From Gloeomargaritales cyanobacterium VI4D9 (GTDB taxonomy: Bacteria; Cyanobacteriota; Cyanobacteriia; Gloeomargaritales; Gloeomargaritaceae), in assembly GCA_927797885.1 (NCBI GenBank), contig OV696605.1:781157-845156 (forward strand): 64,000 nucleotides of DNA. Reading direction: 5' to 3'. The position numbers were made by a program, and so were the translations under genes. The notes beneath the pieces are model-generated. The model was not told the DNA's origin, made no database searches, and was given only the letters and a program-made list of their open reading frames with translations. Of this stretch, positions 43,405 to 53,582 are shown piece by piece. Numbering within the stretch: position 1 is the first letter of the stretch; each line of letters begins with the position of its first letter.

Positions 43405-43651
43405 GCACTACTAGAATGGAACAGATCGTGGAGATGCATCCGTCCTGCTTCCAAAGTTGGTTTGCCAAGGGTTGCCACTGTACCCCTTAATTAATAGGCC
43501 ATACCAGCATTTCAGTCGTTTTGAATATCCAAGTTTATTTTCCCTTTGTACCAGCGACCGGGTTTGAGCTTCTGCGGCCATATTTCTGAATTAATGGTAA
43601 TCTATTCATGATGATTAATTAAATCATTAGCATTGATTAAGTGAAACGAGT

Positions 43652-44308
43652 ATGGCGCATCACATTCTCTTGGTGGATGACGAACCAGGGTTACGGCAAG
43701 CGGTACAGGCCTATTTGGAAGATAGCGGCTTCACAGTGACTACGGCGGCGAATGCTCAGGTAGCTTGGGAACTGTTGCAACAGCAGAAACCTGACCTGGT
43801 GGTCTCTGATGTAATGATGCCCCAGGTGAGTGGCTATCAGTTTCTGAAACAACTGCGGGATGACCCTCGGTTTCAGCATTTGCCAGTGGTTTTTCTCACC
43901 GCCCGGGGGATGACCAAAGACCGGATTGCTGGGTTTCGTGCTGGGGTGGACGGCTATATCGCCAAACCCTTTGACCCGGATGAGTTGGTGGCGGTGATTG
44001 AGAATCTTCTGCGAAAAGCCGAACCACAGCCTACGGATATGGCACAGGAATTGGCAGAAATTAAGGCGCTTTTGGCTCGACAGGGGGGAATGATTGCCAA
44101 AGAACCACTGGATTTGGATTTGACCCCCAGGGAACGGAGTGTGTTGGAATTGCTGGCGCAGGGGTTGATGAACAAGGAGATTGCCCATCAGTTGGAAACA
44201 AGCGTGCGGAATGTGGAAAAGTATGTGAGCCGTTTATTCAGCAAAACTGGCACTAACAGCCGTACCGAATTGGTGCGCTTTGCCCTGGAACACGGCCTAG
44301 CCAAGTAA
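43652..44308 (+). CDS. NarL/LuxR-type response regulator, Ycf29/Rre1-like
   Basis: The 218-residue regulator has a receiver domain (ILLVDDE, phospho-acceptor Asp in VVSDVMMPQ near residue 53, Lys in YIAKPF) and a LuxR-type HTH (LTPRERSVLELLAQGLMNKEIAHQLETSVRNVEKYVSRLF, given as two halves here: TPRERSVLELLAQG and RNVEKYVSRLF). The C-terminal SRTELVRFALEHGL is typical of the cyanobacterial Rre1/Ycf29 group, linked to stress responses with the kinase Hik2. No kinase is adjacent. Confidence 0.88.
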   Translation: MAHHILLVDDEPGLRQAVQAYLEDSGFTVTTAANAQVAWELLQQQKPDLVVSDVMMPQVSGYQFLKQLRDDPRFQHLPVVFLTARGMTKDRIAGFRAGVDGYIAKPFDPDELVAVIENLLRKAEPQPTDMAQELAEIKALLARQGGMIAKEPLDLDLTPRERSVLELLAQGLMNKEIAHQLETSVRNVEKYVSRLFSKTGTNSRTELVRFALEHGLAK

Positions 44309-44510
44309 CGTTTTGGGATTGCCCATTCAGGTCAGAGGTTGACTCATAGATGCCCCCAATGCCCGAATCAAAATTTGTAGAAAATTTGTTTTTTGGCGAC
44401 CTTGACTGTTTCTGAACCTATTAGGTTGGGTGCAAAAGCATTCAAAAATAACACCCCTGCCATTACCCATGACAGAATAAAGCCAGAGTCAAACAAGCTA
44501 CCCAAAATGC

Positions 44511-45545
44511 TCATTGGGGTCGTTGCAACGTCACTTCATCCGAATTGGGCTTTTTCCAAAAGGTTTGGGTTTGCTCAGTCACCACCGAATCGTATTCCGC
44601 ACAGGAAATCTTCCAAGTATAGCGGACTTCTTGGACTTTTGCATCTACAAAACAGGTTTGTTTGGGGGATAACTTCCGCTGGGGGTAAGGGTGAGTCGCC
44701 AGTTCAACAGCGGGGGGGAGGCGGGGTGTGTCTTCGGTGCCCTCAGCGACAGCGGTGCGTAGGGGTCGCCAGCGCACGATGGTGTAGGTGTACCACGTGG
44801 CATAGACCGGCTCATCCCTATAGACGGGAACCTCCTGGGTCTCCGTGCGATAACGGGTTTCGTAGATAGGTTCATCCGAGCAGACCCGTTCCCCGGTGCC
44901 GTCACCCCGAGATACGGTGGTGCATTGTTCACGGGTGCCGACTCGTTTTTCATAAGCAACTCTGACCTTCTCCGTCCTAGTGCCTACCTGGACTCGGCGG
45001 GTGGATTTCTGCCGTTGTTGGGTACGCACATTGTAAGCGCCTGCTGGCAATGTCCAACCCCCTTCGGAACCGGGGCGTTGTTCCTCAATGGGTACCTCTA
45101 CCCGCCAATGGCGACGCAGTACCTCGGCGGTCACAACGGTAGGACGAGTAATGAGCCAGTTGAACCCTGTAACCACACCAAAACTGCAAAAGCCGCACAG
45201 ACCCACTAAGAGCAATTGGATAGGAGTGCCCCATGACCTTGATGAATTGCTGGTTTGGGAATATGCCACAACCCCCCTAGTCATTGGGCTGGTGGGCGAG
45301 CCTGTGCTTCGTTGCCGTACATTACCGTGTGACGAACTTTGTGGCTGGCGGCGTTCCACCTCTACGCCGGTCGGGAGGGTCTCCAGCGGTGCCGTGCCCC
45401 CACCGAAATCAATTTGCTGCGCATGGCATATACCACATACCAATTTTTCTCGGGGTTCGCCAGTTTCGGGATTGGCCGCCCCACACGTCCTGCAAATCCA
45501 GTCGGGGCCAGCATAGCGAGCCACCTCTGCGGGCGACAGCACCAC
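44511..45545 (-). CDS. Zinc-ribbon membrane protein with a Lys/Arg-rich repeat region
   Basis: The 344-residue frame starts at the GTG at 45545 and holds a four-Cys zinc ribbon (ICRTCGAAN and LVCGICHAQ), one membrane helix (~residues 108-130), and an extracytoplasmic part with VGTRTEKVRV-like repeats and four further Cys. The same frame is coding-like upstream to ~45660, with another zinc ribbon (CPYCGHKH, RRCPGC). That extension has no standard start; an ATG at 45687 is in a different frame, offset near a run of ATT/TTT. The gene may thus be frameshifted at its 5' end. The family is not recognised. Confidence 0.7.
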   Translation of the reverse strand: MVLSPAEVARYAGPDWICRTCGAANPETGEPREKLVCGICHAQQIDFGGGTAPLETLPTGVEVERRQPQSSSHGNVRQRSTGSPTSPMTRGVVAYSQTSNSSRSWGTPIQLLLVGLCGFCSFGVVTGFNWLITRPTVVTAEVLRRHWRVEVPIEEQRPGSEGGWTLPAGAYNVRTQQRQKSTRRVQVGTRTEKVRVAYEKRVGTREQCTTVSRGDGTGERVCSDEPIYETRYRTETQEVPVYRDEPVYATWYTYTIVRWRPLRTAVAEGTEDTPRLPPAVELATHPYPQRKLSPKQTCFVDAKVQEVRYTWKISCAEYDSVVTEQTQTFWKKPNSDEVTLQRPQ

Positions 45546-45716
45546 CGAATCGGGAACCTCGTAAAAGTTAACTGTGCGATCCCGCCACCAGAAACACCCA
45601 GGACAGCGACGGGTAGGCCCCGGAATATGCTTATGACCGCAGTACGGACAATCCCAAAATAATAATATTATTTCCCCTACGGGTCATGATATTCACCAAC
45701 CCGACACTCTCATTTT

Positions 45717-45887
45717 ATGAACCTTCTGAAAATTTGCCCAGGAGTAGCCTGCGTCCCATCGAGCGGTAATTCCAAAAACGAAATCTCCATTGGCATTCGG
45801 GTTCCCAAAGCGGTCAAAGCCCAAGAATTGGTAGTGCTACAGTCTTTTGAGCGGTTATGGGATACAGTTGAACCCCACTTGCCGTAG
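45717..45887 (+). CDS. Small frame of uncertain status (56 aa)
   Basis: Reads MNLLKICPGVACVPSSGN and ends VLQSFERLWDTVEPHLP. It has protein-like composition but no recognised family, no clear ribosome site and no partner. It may be the tail of a lost gene or a chance frame. A sequence resembling its end (GGTTACGGGATACGGTTG) recurs at about 46517-46534. Confidence 0.25.
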   Translation: MNLLKICPGVACVPSSGNSKNEISIGIRVPKAVKAQELVVLQSFERLWDTVEPHLP

Positions 45888-46025
45888 GTCAATCATGGTA
45901 AGCCTTTGGAATAATCGAGGCTTTTTGTATTCTTTAATTGATTAATTGATAAATAGACTGTATCTTTGTCATACGCAAGCAAGGGTTAACCACAACTCTA
46001 GGGAATCACCTGGAAACCATCTTTA

Positions 46026-46146
46026 GGGCACCTCTATTTATTGATTTTTGTACTTACACGGCAGGCTTAGAAGCCCGATTCTCTTGTGGGCAATTATCAA
46101 TAACGCAGGGGTCATTCGCAATGGTTGCGAATTAATAGAGGTGTCC
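46026..46146. mobile_element. MITE-2 copy (121 bp) with TTTA target duplication
   Basis: The ends are GGGCACCTCTATTTATTG and AATTAATAGAGGTGTCC. The direct repeat TTTA lies at 46022-46025 and 46147-46150. The interior (TACACGGCAGGCTTAGAAGC) matches the inverse-oriented copy at 61866-61986. Confidence 0.8.
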
Positions 46147-46219
46147 TTTAGGGAATGTAGGGTTAGAGATTGCTTAAATGTCCACAAGATCAGACTTTGC
46201 GGGAATTATCACGAAAGCT

Positions 46220-46260
46220 GGGTCTAAAACCCCGCCCTGAAGGGCGGCTTTTCTTGATTT
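46220..46260. repeat. Hairpin resembling an IS200/IS605 right end
   Basis: GGTCTAAAACCCCGCCCT precedes the stem CCGCCCTGAAGGGCGG and then CTTTTCTTGAT. It is the inverse of the motif at 29587-29604. It could also act as a terminator. Confidence 0.4.
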
Positions 46261-46286
46261 TGAATGTACGCTAGGGGCAAAATAGC

Positions 46287-46387
46287 TATAGCAATCCTAA
46301 ATAAGAATCGAACAGAAGTCGTAGGGGCATAGCCTCGGTATTTGGTTCTGGGTAATTTTTGTTTGTAAATTAAGTAGAATTGCTATA
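46287..46387. mobile_element. MITE-1 copy (101 bp, mutated core)
   Basis: Left TATAGCAATCCTAAATAAG, right TAGAATTGCTATA. The core is mutated (GGGGCATAGCCTCGG). Confidence 0.75.
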
Positions 46388-46503
46388 TCAACGGGCGACC
46401 GGGAATTGGGTTAGGAACCCTTGGGTGGCTGGCAAAACAAGGCGGTTGACAACCCAAGCCCGCCGGGGCATCCCCACCATATCAATAAACCCAAGACTCT
46501 AGT

Positions 46504-46619
46504 TACAGCCTATTAAGGGGTTACGGGATACGGTTGTCAACCCACTCGCTCTAAACCTCGTCAAGGCTCAGCCTTGGAAACACATTTTTTGTATCCTTTA
46601 ATCTGTGAACAGGCTGTAC
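46504..46619. repeat. Possible 116-bp element with TACAGCCT/AGGCTGTA ends
   Basis: TACAGCCT (46504-46511) and AGGCTGTA (about 46611-46618) are inverted. The right part GTGAACAGGCTGTA also occurs at about 41127-41140. No target duplication was found. Confidence 0.3.
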
Positions 46620-46623
46620 TGGG

Positions 46624-47487
46624 CTAAATCTCCATTTCATCCTCTGGTAATTCCAAACCAATTTGCCCCAAGGCTCCCTTGCGAAAATCGTTGAGTACCA
46701 TTTGGGCACTGCGGTTGAGGTCGCCCCCGCATTTCTTTTCTGCCAATGCCGCCAAATACCCCGCCGGTGTGTGGTCTTGGGGACAGAGTTGATAACGTTT
46801 TTCCAGTCCATTTTGGGGGTGACTGGCATGGGCGGGCAAGTGCCACAACCGTTCCAAAAGTGCCAGACCAATCAAATAGTGGTCATACACCGCCTCGCTA
46901 ATATCGTCACAGATTGCCAGGTGAATTGCGGCTTGCTGGTCTTCCAAACGAGGGGGCAGAATGCCGGGTGTATCCAGCAGTTCTAGATCACCTCCCAGGC
47001 GTACCCATTGACATTGCCGGGTCACCCCCGCTTTAGGCGCACTAGCGGCAACCCTACGTCCTAACAACCGGTTGATCAACGCCGATTTCCCCACGTTGGG
47101 ACAGCCCACCACCGCCACCCGCACCGCCCGGGGCAACATCCCTCGCCTCTGCCGCCGTTGATTTACCCCCTGCCCCACCCGGGTCAAGGCCTGGCGTAGT
47201 TGGCCTAACCCCTGTCCCTGGCGGGCTTCGGTCAAAATTACGGGACGGTCAGGGCGGGTTAAATACGCCATCCACGCCTGAGCCAAAGGGATGGGAATCT
47301 GATCCCGGCGGTTCAGGACAATCACCCCGGTGGGCGCCAGGGTCGCCAGCAACGGATGGGTACTACTGCGGGGAATCCGGGCATCCCGCACCTCGATCAC
47401 CACATCCACCCGTTGGAGATGCGCCGCCAGGGTTTTGACCGCCCGAGCCATGTGACCCGGGTACCATTGCAAAGGAGGTGACTGCAT
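46624..47487 (-). CDS. rbgA: Ribosome biogenesis GTPase YlqF/RbgA
   Basis: A circularly permuted GTPase of 287 residues that helps late 50S assembly. Motifs come in permuted order: NRRDQ (G4), then VVGCPNVGKSALINRLLG (G1), then LDTPGI (G3). The typical N-terminus QWYPGHMARA follows the ATG at 47487, so the longer frame starting at 47538 is not used. It is divergent from infB, giving a small translation-related pair. Confidence 0.94.
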   Translation of the reverse strand: MQSPPLQWYPGHMARAVKTLAAHLQRVDVVIEVRDARIPRSSTHPLLATLAPTGVIVLNRRDQIPIPLAQAWMAYLTRPDRPVILTEARQGQGLGQLRQALTRVGQGVNQRRQRRGMLPRAVRVAVVGCPNVGKSALINRLLGRRVAASAPKAGVTRQCQWVRLGGDLELLDTPGILPPRLEDQQAAIHLAICDDISEAVYDHYLIGLALLERLWHLPAHASHPQNGLEKRYQLCPQDHTPAGYLAALAEKKCGGDLNRSAQMVLNDFRKGALGQIGLELPEDEMEI

Positions 47488-47596
47488 CAGGCGACAAAGG
47501 CTTACAATAGACAATACAACTAGGTCTAATAAGCCCAAATAAGTCCGAATCCCTCCACCATTATCCCCAATTCATCTCCTGAGTATCCTGCCCCGC

Positions 47597-50290
47597 ATGA
47601 GCAACGACCGTATCCGCATCTACGACCTCTCCCGTGACCTGAACTTGGACAACAAATCCGTGCTGGAGTTGTGCGACCGTTTGAATGTCAGTTACAAAAC
47701 CTGTAGTAGCACCATCACCGAAGAAGAGGCTGAGCGTATCCGGCAGGCGGTGCAAAATCGCCCTACCCCGCCCCGTCCCATCCCCAGAGGCGAAACCCGC
47801 CCCAGCCAACCCAAGGAACCCCCCACCCCCCGGAACAAAGAATTACAAATTCGGAGCTACACCTATCGCCAGAGCGAGGAAGGGCAACCCAGCCACAAAC
47901 CCGAGGCTCCCGTCCGCCGGGAACCCCCTCGCCCCAGCCAACCCGCCGCCCGCCCCCCCCGCCCGGAACTGCGTCCCCAACGCCCGGCTCTGCGTAGCCC
48001 TAGCCCGGAGGCACCGGTACCAAAACCTGCCACTCCCCCCCGCCGCCCTGCCCCCGCCCCCCCCCCGGAGCCAGTGGTCGTCCCTGCCCTCAAAGCCCCG
48101 CGGATGCGTCCCGACCCTACCCCCGAACCCAGCACCGTGGAAGTGGTACTGTTTCCGCCCAAGCCCAAACCGGACAGTAAAACCTCCCCCAAGCGCAAGA
48201 CCCGGGAACAGGAACTGGCCGACGAAGAAAAGCTGAACAAACTCAACGCCAGCCTCAAGGGGAAACGGCGCCACCGGGGACGGGAACTGGACGAGGATGA
48301 AGACCTCGACTTGGTAGATTTAGAGCCAGAAATGGACACCCGGGAGACCACCAACGGGGGGAACAGCACCGCCAGTATGTACCTGGTGCGCCCGCCCAAG
48401 CCCAAAAGTGCCACCACCCCCACCACCGTCAAACCCAACCGCCCCCAAACCAGCCGTCCCCGCCGGGGCGAACCTGTGAGCCGTACCCCAGAGGACACGA
48501 CCCACCCCCCCAGCAAACCGGAACTCTTGGAAGTCACCGGGAACTTGACCGTGCAACAGTTGGCGGAACAGTTGGCCGTCCCCGAAACCGAGATCATCAA
48601 AACCCTCTTTCTCAAGGGCAAAATGGTCACCGTCACCCAAGCCCTCGACCTCCCCACCATTGAACTGGTCTGCCAGGAATTGGGGGTGGAAGTGGTCACC
48701 ACCACCACCGACAACAGCACGGCGGCACGGAAAGAGAGCGAGATGCTCGAAGCCGCCGACTTGGATAACCTGCACCGTCGTCCCCCCGTGGTGACGGTCA
48801 TGGGGCACGTGGATCACGGCAAAACCACCCTCTTGGATGCCATCCGCAAAACCCGGGTCGCCCAAGGGGAAGCGGGGGGAATTACCCAGCACATCGGGGC
48901 GTACCACGTGGATGTGCCCCACGAGGGGACGACCAAACGCATCGTCTTTTTGGATACCCCCGGCCACGAAGCCTTTACCGCCATGCGGGCTCGGGGTGCC
49001 AAGGTCACGGATGTGGCCATTCTGGTGGTCGCCGCCGACGATGGGGTGCGTCCCCAAACCATTGAGGCCATTCGCCACGCCCAGGCCGCCCAGGTGCCGA
49101 TCATTGTCGCCATCAACAAAATTGACAAGGAGGGGGCGCAACCGGAGCGGGTGAAAACCGAACTCATGAACTATTCCCTGGTGGCGGAGGAATACGGCGG
49201 CGACACGATCATGGTGCCGGTGAGTGCCCTCAAGGGGCAAAATCTGGACACCTTGCTGGAAATGATCCTGTTGGTGGCGGAGGTCACCGACCTGTATGCC
49301 AACCCAGACCGCCCCGCCAAAGGCACGGTGATCGAAGCCCACCTCGACCGCTCCCGGGGGCCTGTGGCGACCCTCCTGGTGCAAAATGGTACCCTGCGGG
49401 TGGGTGACCCCTTAGTGGCCGGCGCCGTCTTTGGCAAGGTACGGGCGATGATTGACGACCAGGGACAACGGTTGGAAGCCGCCCCGCCCTCCTCTGCGGT
49501 GGAAGTGTGGGGGTTGACCGAAGTGCCCATCGCCGGGGATGAATTTGAGGTTTACCCAGAGGAAAAGCAAGCCCGGGCGATTGCCCAGGAACGGGCGCAG
49601 CAGGAACGGAACCGCCAACTCACCCACCGGCAAATCAGTTTAGGAACCTTCTCCCAACAGGCGCAGGCCGGGCAATTAAAAGAATTAAACCTGATCCTGA
49701 AAGCGGACGTGCAGGGTTCGGTGGAGGCGATTGTCAATTCCCTCAAACAACTGCCCCAGCAGGAGGTGCAACTGGGGATTCTCCTGGCCGCCCCTGGGGA
49801 GGTCACGGAAACCGATGTGGATTTAGCCGCCGCCAGTGGTGCGGTGATCATTGGGTTCAATACCACCCTCGCCCCCGGTGCCCGCAAGGCCGCGGACATC
49901 GCCGGGGTAGATATTCGGGAGTACAACATCATCTACAAACTCCTGGAGGACATCCAGGGGGCAATGGAGGGCTTACTGGAGCCGGAATTGGTGGAAGAAC
50001 CCCTGGGGCAGGCGGAAGTCCGGGCGGTGTTTCCCCTCTCCAAGGGAGTGGTGGCCGGGTGTTATGTGCAATCCGGCAAGCTGCAACGCAACTGCCATCT
50101 GCGGGTACACCGGGGCAACCAAGTGGTCTGGCAGGGCACCCTGGATTCCCTGCGTCGGCTCAAGGACGATGTGCGGGAAGTGGCCGCCGGTTATGAATGT
50201 GGGGTCGCCTGTAGCGATTTCCAAACCTGGCAGGAAAACGACCAGATCGAAGCCTTTCTGCGGGTCACCCAACGGCGCAAACTCTCCTAA
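47597..50290 (+). CDS. infB: Translation initiation factor IF-2
   Basis: The 897-residue IF-2 loads initiator tRNA on the 30S subunit. It has the IF2_N helical module at the start ([20 protein letters not shown]), a ~300-residue Pro/Arg/Glu-rich linker, a second IF2_N-like module, then the GTPase with [12 protein letters not shown] near residue 404, DTPGH and NKIDK, and domains II-IV. The usual nusA-ylxR-infB cluster is not present; infB stands alone. Confidence 0.97.
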   Translation: MSNDRIRIYDLSRDLNLDNKSVLELCDRLNVSYKTCSSTITEEEAERIRQAVQNRPTPPRPIPRGETRPSQPKEPPTPRNKELQIRSYTYRQSEEGQPSHKPEAPVRREPPRPSQPAARPPRPELRPQRPALRSPSPEAPVPKPATPPRRPAPAPPPEPVVVPALKAPRMRPDPTPEPSTVEVVLFPPKPKPDSKTSPKRKTREQELADEEKLNKLNASLKGKRRHRGRELDEDEDLDLVDLEPEMDTRETTNGGNSTASMYLVRPPKPKSATTPTTVKPNRPQTSRPRRGEPVSRTPEDTTHPPSKPELLEVTGNLTVQQLAEQLAVPETEIIKTLFLKGKMVTVTQALDLPTIELVCQELGVEVVTTTTDNSTAARKESEMLEAADLDNLHRRPPVVTVMGHVDHGKTTLLDAIRKTRVAQGEAGGITQHIGAYHVDVPHEGTTKRIVFLDTPGHEAFTAMRARGAKVTDVAILVVAADDGVRPQTIEAIRHAQAAQVPIIVAINKIDKEGAQPERVKTELMNYSLVAEEYGGDTIMVPVSALKGQNLDTLLEMILLVAEVTDLYANPDRPAKGTVIEAHLDRSRGPVATLLVQNGTLRVGDPLVAGAVFGKVRAMIDDQGQRLEAAPPSSAVEVWGLTEVPIAGDEFEVYPEEKQARAIAQERAQQERNRQLTHRQISLGTFSQQAQAGQLKELNLILKADVQGSVEAIVNSLKQLPQQEVQLGILLAAPGEVTETDVDLAAASGAVIIGFNTTLAPGARKAADIAGVDIREYNIIYKLLEDIQGAMEGLLEPELVEEPLGQAEVRAVFPLSKGVVAGCYVQSGKLQRNCHLRVHRGNQVVWQGTLDSLRRLKDDVREVAAGYECGVACSDFQTWQENDQIEAFLRVTQRRKLS

Positions 50291-50345
50291 CTGGACAAAC
50301 CGGGGCAAGTGATGGACAATAGCAGAAAAATTGCAGTATGAATCC

Positions 50346-51002
50346 ATGCGTTTATCATCACCGAAACCCCCCAGTCAGGCGCGCCATCCCCAGCATTTAG
50401 CCGAAGTGGTGGAAACCAGCACCAGCGAATTTTGTGCCCAGTGTTTAGAGCCACCGGTGTTGGATTTTCCCGTCATGCCCCCCTTTGGGTGTTGGGTGCG
50501 TTCGGAAGACAGCGAAACCAAAAATCAAATTTTTGGCATCGTTTATCACGTCAGTTCCAGCCCCATTGATAGCGTCCATCGCACCCGTGCCCTGGGCTTA
50601 TCCTTAACGGAATTGCGGGAACAGCAACCCCAGATTTTTGCCATGCTGAAAACCGAATTTCGGGCAGTGATTGTTGGCTTCCAACCCCCCAAAACCCGCA
50701 CCTATTATCAATATTTGCCCCCCCGCCCCCCCCAAATTCACCAGGCGGTGTATCAATGCGAGCCAAAGGAAATTATTGCCTTTACGGAGCAGTTGGAATT
50801 TTTGCGCACCTTGACCCAACTCACTTCGGCACCGGTGGATGGATTAGTAGGAGCGGTATTACGTCACTTGTATGAAATTCGCAACGCCGACTCCCAATGG
50901 TTGATCCAAGCGGGACGGAAATTGAGTTTGATTTTGAAAGATGATTATGACCGTTTGCGGGCGATTTTAGACCAGTGCAAATATGAGGAACATTTTTATT
51001 GA
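50346..51002 (+). CDS. HAS-barrel-like cyanobacterial protein
   Basis: A 218-residue protein resembling the HAS-barrel domain found at the N-terminus of HerA-type ATPases (GCWVRSEDSETKNQIFGIVYHV). A C-terminal helical region follows (TSAPVDGLVGAVLRHLYEIRN). No ATPase domain is attached. I take the ATG at 50346; the open frame begins a few codons upstream with TTG. It follows infB by 55 bp. Confidence 0.65.
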   Translation: MRLSSPKPPSQARHPQHLAEVVETSTSEFCAQCLEPPVLDFPVMPPFGCWVRSEDSETKNQIFGIVYHVSSSPIDSVHRTRALGLSLTELREQQPQIFAMLKTEFRAVIVGFQPPKTRTYYQYLPPRPPQIHQAVYQCEPKEIIAFTEQLEFLRTLTQLTSAPVDGLVGAVLRHLYEIRNADSQWLIQAGRKLSLILKDDYDRLRAILDQCKYEEHFY

Positions 51003-51077
51003 TTCCAGGGCACATCCAGGACATTTCTATAACAATCAAGTAATTTATTTATGCGAACAAAAAGGTTACGGATAACT

Positions 51078-52185
51078 CAGAAGTGTTGAAAGGTAGGTAA
51101 AGGCAGAAAAAGAGGGGTCAAAATATGGTATTCTAATTCATATAAACCAAAACATGAAACAACTATGAAATTCAATTCTTTTCCCGGGATTGTCAAATTT
51201 TTACTCAAAGACCTGCCAACTAATGATTATCCAGTTCTAAATTCTCGCTTATTTTGTTCAATCTGGTTTGCTGGCATTTTAGACAAAGGAATCAACAGTT
51301 TACGGGACTTATTTTACCAATTAAATCATGCGGGCATTAAGGTTGACTTATCCACGTTTTCTAAGGCGAACAAGACAAGAGACCCACAAATTTTTATGCA
51401 TCTTTATCATAAATTATTGCATTATATTGAGGAAGCTCATCCTGAAAAGAGGTTGGTTTTATGTCCTTTTGATGCTACCGTAATACCGCTGATGAGTAAG
51501 TTATTTTGGCTCCAAGGCTATCGCCAAGTAAAGTTAATAACCACTTTGAATCAAGATACGAAATCTACTGGTCATTTAATTGTTAGTCCTGGACAGGCAC
51601 ATGAGATTAATTTTGGTGAAGATATTGTGAAAATGCTACCGGAAAATGGAGTCGCAGTCGGGGATAGAGGGTTTTGCAGTCACAAAGTATTTGAACAATT
51701 TATCGAAAATGATGCCCTTTTTATTATCCGTATTAAGTCGAATTGGAAATGGGATGAAAACTATCATATCACCACAGAACGAGGTAAGGCGAGAGTAGTT
51801 TGTTTTGGCAATGTTCAACAGAAAGTAGACTATTATTTAGCTACCAATATTCCTGAGGATGTAATGAGTAATGAAGAGATAGGGGAAGCCTATAGACAAC
51901 GCTGGGCGATAGAGGTACTATGGAAATTTCTAAAGATGAACTTAAAGCTCGATAAAATGATGAGTAAAAATTTGAATGGAATTACCATTCAAATTTATGT
52001 AATTTTAATAGTTTACTTGATATTGCAACTGTTAAAAGTTCCACGGATGTACGGAAGTAAATTGGCAGATAAGTTCCGATATATACAAATCTTAATACGG
52101 CAGGAGTGGAATTTTGTCCATTGGCTCAATCGGGTCGTCCCACGCCTAAATATGTAAAGTTTTATTGCAGGATTCAACACTTGTG
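51078..52185 (+). mobile_element. IS4-type insertion sequence, copy 2 (1108 bp)
   Basis: The same element as at 5097, with CAGAAGTGTTGAA and TTCAACACTTGTG ends. The target duplication CGGATAACT is perfect at 51069-51077 and 52186-52194. It lies one base from the left end of an IS5-type element. Confidence 0.95.
51165..52157 (+). CDS. IS4-family DDE transposase (copy 2)
   Basis: The protein is identical to the 330-residue transposase at 5184-6176, with the same DDE residues and YREK signature. It appears intact. Confidence 0.93.
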   Translation: MKFNSFPGIVKFLLKDLPTNDYPVLNSRLFCSIWFAGILDKGINSLRDLFYQLNHAGIKVDLSTFSKANKTRDPQIFMHLYHKLLHYIEEAHPEKRLVLCPFDATVIPLMSKLFWLQGYRQVKLITTLNQDTKSTGHLIVSPGQAHEINFGEDIVKMLPENGVAVGDRGFCSHKVFEQFIENDALFIIRIKSNWKWDENYHITTERGKARVVCFGNVQQKVDYYLATNIPEDVMSNEEIGEAYRQRWAIEVLWKFLKMNLKLDKMMSKNLNGITIQIYVILIVYLILQLLKVPRMYGSKLADKFRYIQILIRQEWNFVHWLNRVVPRLNM

Positions 52186-52474
52186 CGGATAACTAGGTCG
52201 TGTTGATCTTTTATTTAAGCCAGAAGAGGGTACAGACAAAGTAGAGAAAGCTCAAGAAGTTTCTGGCCAATTTATCAAAACGAGAAAGTAAATGTCGGTA
52301 CTGCTTTAACTTGTGAAAAAAAGTATTCGATTAAATGCCTTTCTTTAAACAAATGTTTATCATAATGCCGCTGTATTTTTCTATTCTTTTTAGATGGAAT
52401 AACTGCTTTGTCTTCCCCTATTTTCTCAATCAACTTATTGGTATTATATCCTTTATCGCCGATGACTTTTGTAT

Positions 52475-53582
52475 CACAAGTGTTGAATCCTGCAATAAAA
52501 CTTTACATATTTAGGCGTGGGACGACCCGATTGAGCCAATGGACAAAATTCCACTCCTGCCGTATTAAGATTTGTATATATCGGAACTTATCTGCCAATT
52601 TACTTCCGTACATCCGTGGAACTTTTAACAGTTGCAATATCAAGTAAACTATTAAAATTACATAAATTTGAATGGTAATTCCATTCAAATTTTTACTCAT
52701 CATTTTATCGAGCTTTAAGTTCATCTTTAGAAATTTCCATAGTACCTCTATCGCCCAGCGTTGTCTATAGGCTTCCCCTATCTCTTCATTACTCATTACA
52801 TCCTCAGGAATATTGGTAGCTAAATAATAGTCTACTTTCTGTTGAACATTGCCAAAACAAACTACTCTCGCCTTACCTCGTTCTGTGGTGATATGATAGT
52901 TTTCATCCCATTTCCAATTCGACTTAATACGGATAATAAAAAGGGCATCATTTTCGATAAATTGTTCAAATACTTTGTGACTGCAAAACCCTCTATCCCC
53001 GACTGCGACTCCATTTTCCGGTAGCATTTTCACAATATCTTCACCAAAATTAATCTCATGTGCCTGTCCAGGACTAACAATTAAATGACCAGTAGATTTC
53101 GTATCTTGATTCAAAGTGGTTATTAACTTTACTTGGCGATAGCCTTGGAGCCAAAATAACTTACTCATCAGCGGTATTACGGTAGCATCAAAAGGACATA
53201 AAACCAACCTCTTTTCAGGATGAGCTTCCTCAATATAATGCAATAATTTATGATAAAGATGCATAAAAATTTGTGGGTCTCTTGTCTTGTTCGCCTTAGA
53301 AAACGTGGATAAGTCAACCTTAATGCCCGCATGATTTAATTGGTAAAATAAGTCCCGTAAACTGTTGATTCCTTTGTCTAAAATGCCAGCAAACCAGATT
53401 GAACAAAATAAGCGAGAATTTAGAACTGGATAATCATTAGTTGGCAGGTCTTTGAGTAAAAATTTGACAATCCCGGGAAAAGAATTGAATTTCATAGTTG
53501 TTTCATGTTTTGGTTTATATGAATTAGAATACCATATTTTGACCCCTCTTTTTCTGCCTTTACCTACCTTTCAACACTTCTG
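52475..53582 (-). mobile_element. IS4-type insertion sequence, copy 3 (1108 bp, inverted)
   Basis: Minus-strand orientation. The target duplication CTTTTGTAT is perfect at 52466-52474 and 53583-53591. It is inserted into the IS427-like element. With copy 2 it forms an inverted pair 289 bp apart, a substrate for inversion. Confidence 0.95.
52503..53495 (-). CDS. IS4-family DDE transposase (copy 3)
   Basis: The protein is identical to the other two copies and apparently intact, on the minus strand. Confidence 0.93.
   Translation of the reverse strand: MKFNSFPGIVKFLLKDLPTNDYPVLNSRLFCSIWFAGILDKGINSLRDLFYQLNHAGIKVDLSTFSKANKTRDPQIFMHLYHKLLHYIEEAHPEKRLVLCPFDATVIPLMSKLFWLQGYRQVKLITTLNQDTKSTGHLIVSPGQAHEINFGEDIVKMLPENGVAVGDRGFCSHKVFEQFIENDALFIIRIKSNWKWDENYHITTERGKARVVCFGNVQQKVDYYLATNIPEDVMSNEEIGEAYRQRWAIEVLWKFLKMNLKLDKMMSKNLNGITIQIYVILIVYLILQLLKVPRMYGSKLADKFRYIQILIRQEWNFVHWLNRVVPRLNM

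Noticed and set aside
48320-49384. Minus-strand 354-residue frame opposite infB
   Set aside because: His/Gly-rich translation of the complementary strand of the conserved IF-2 GTPase domain; no independent signal.
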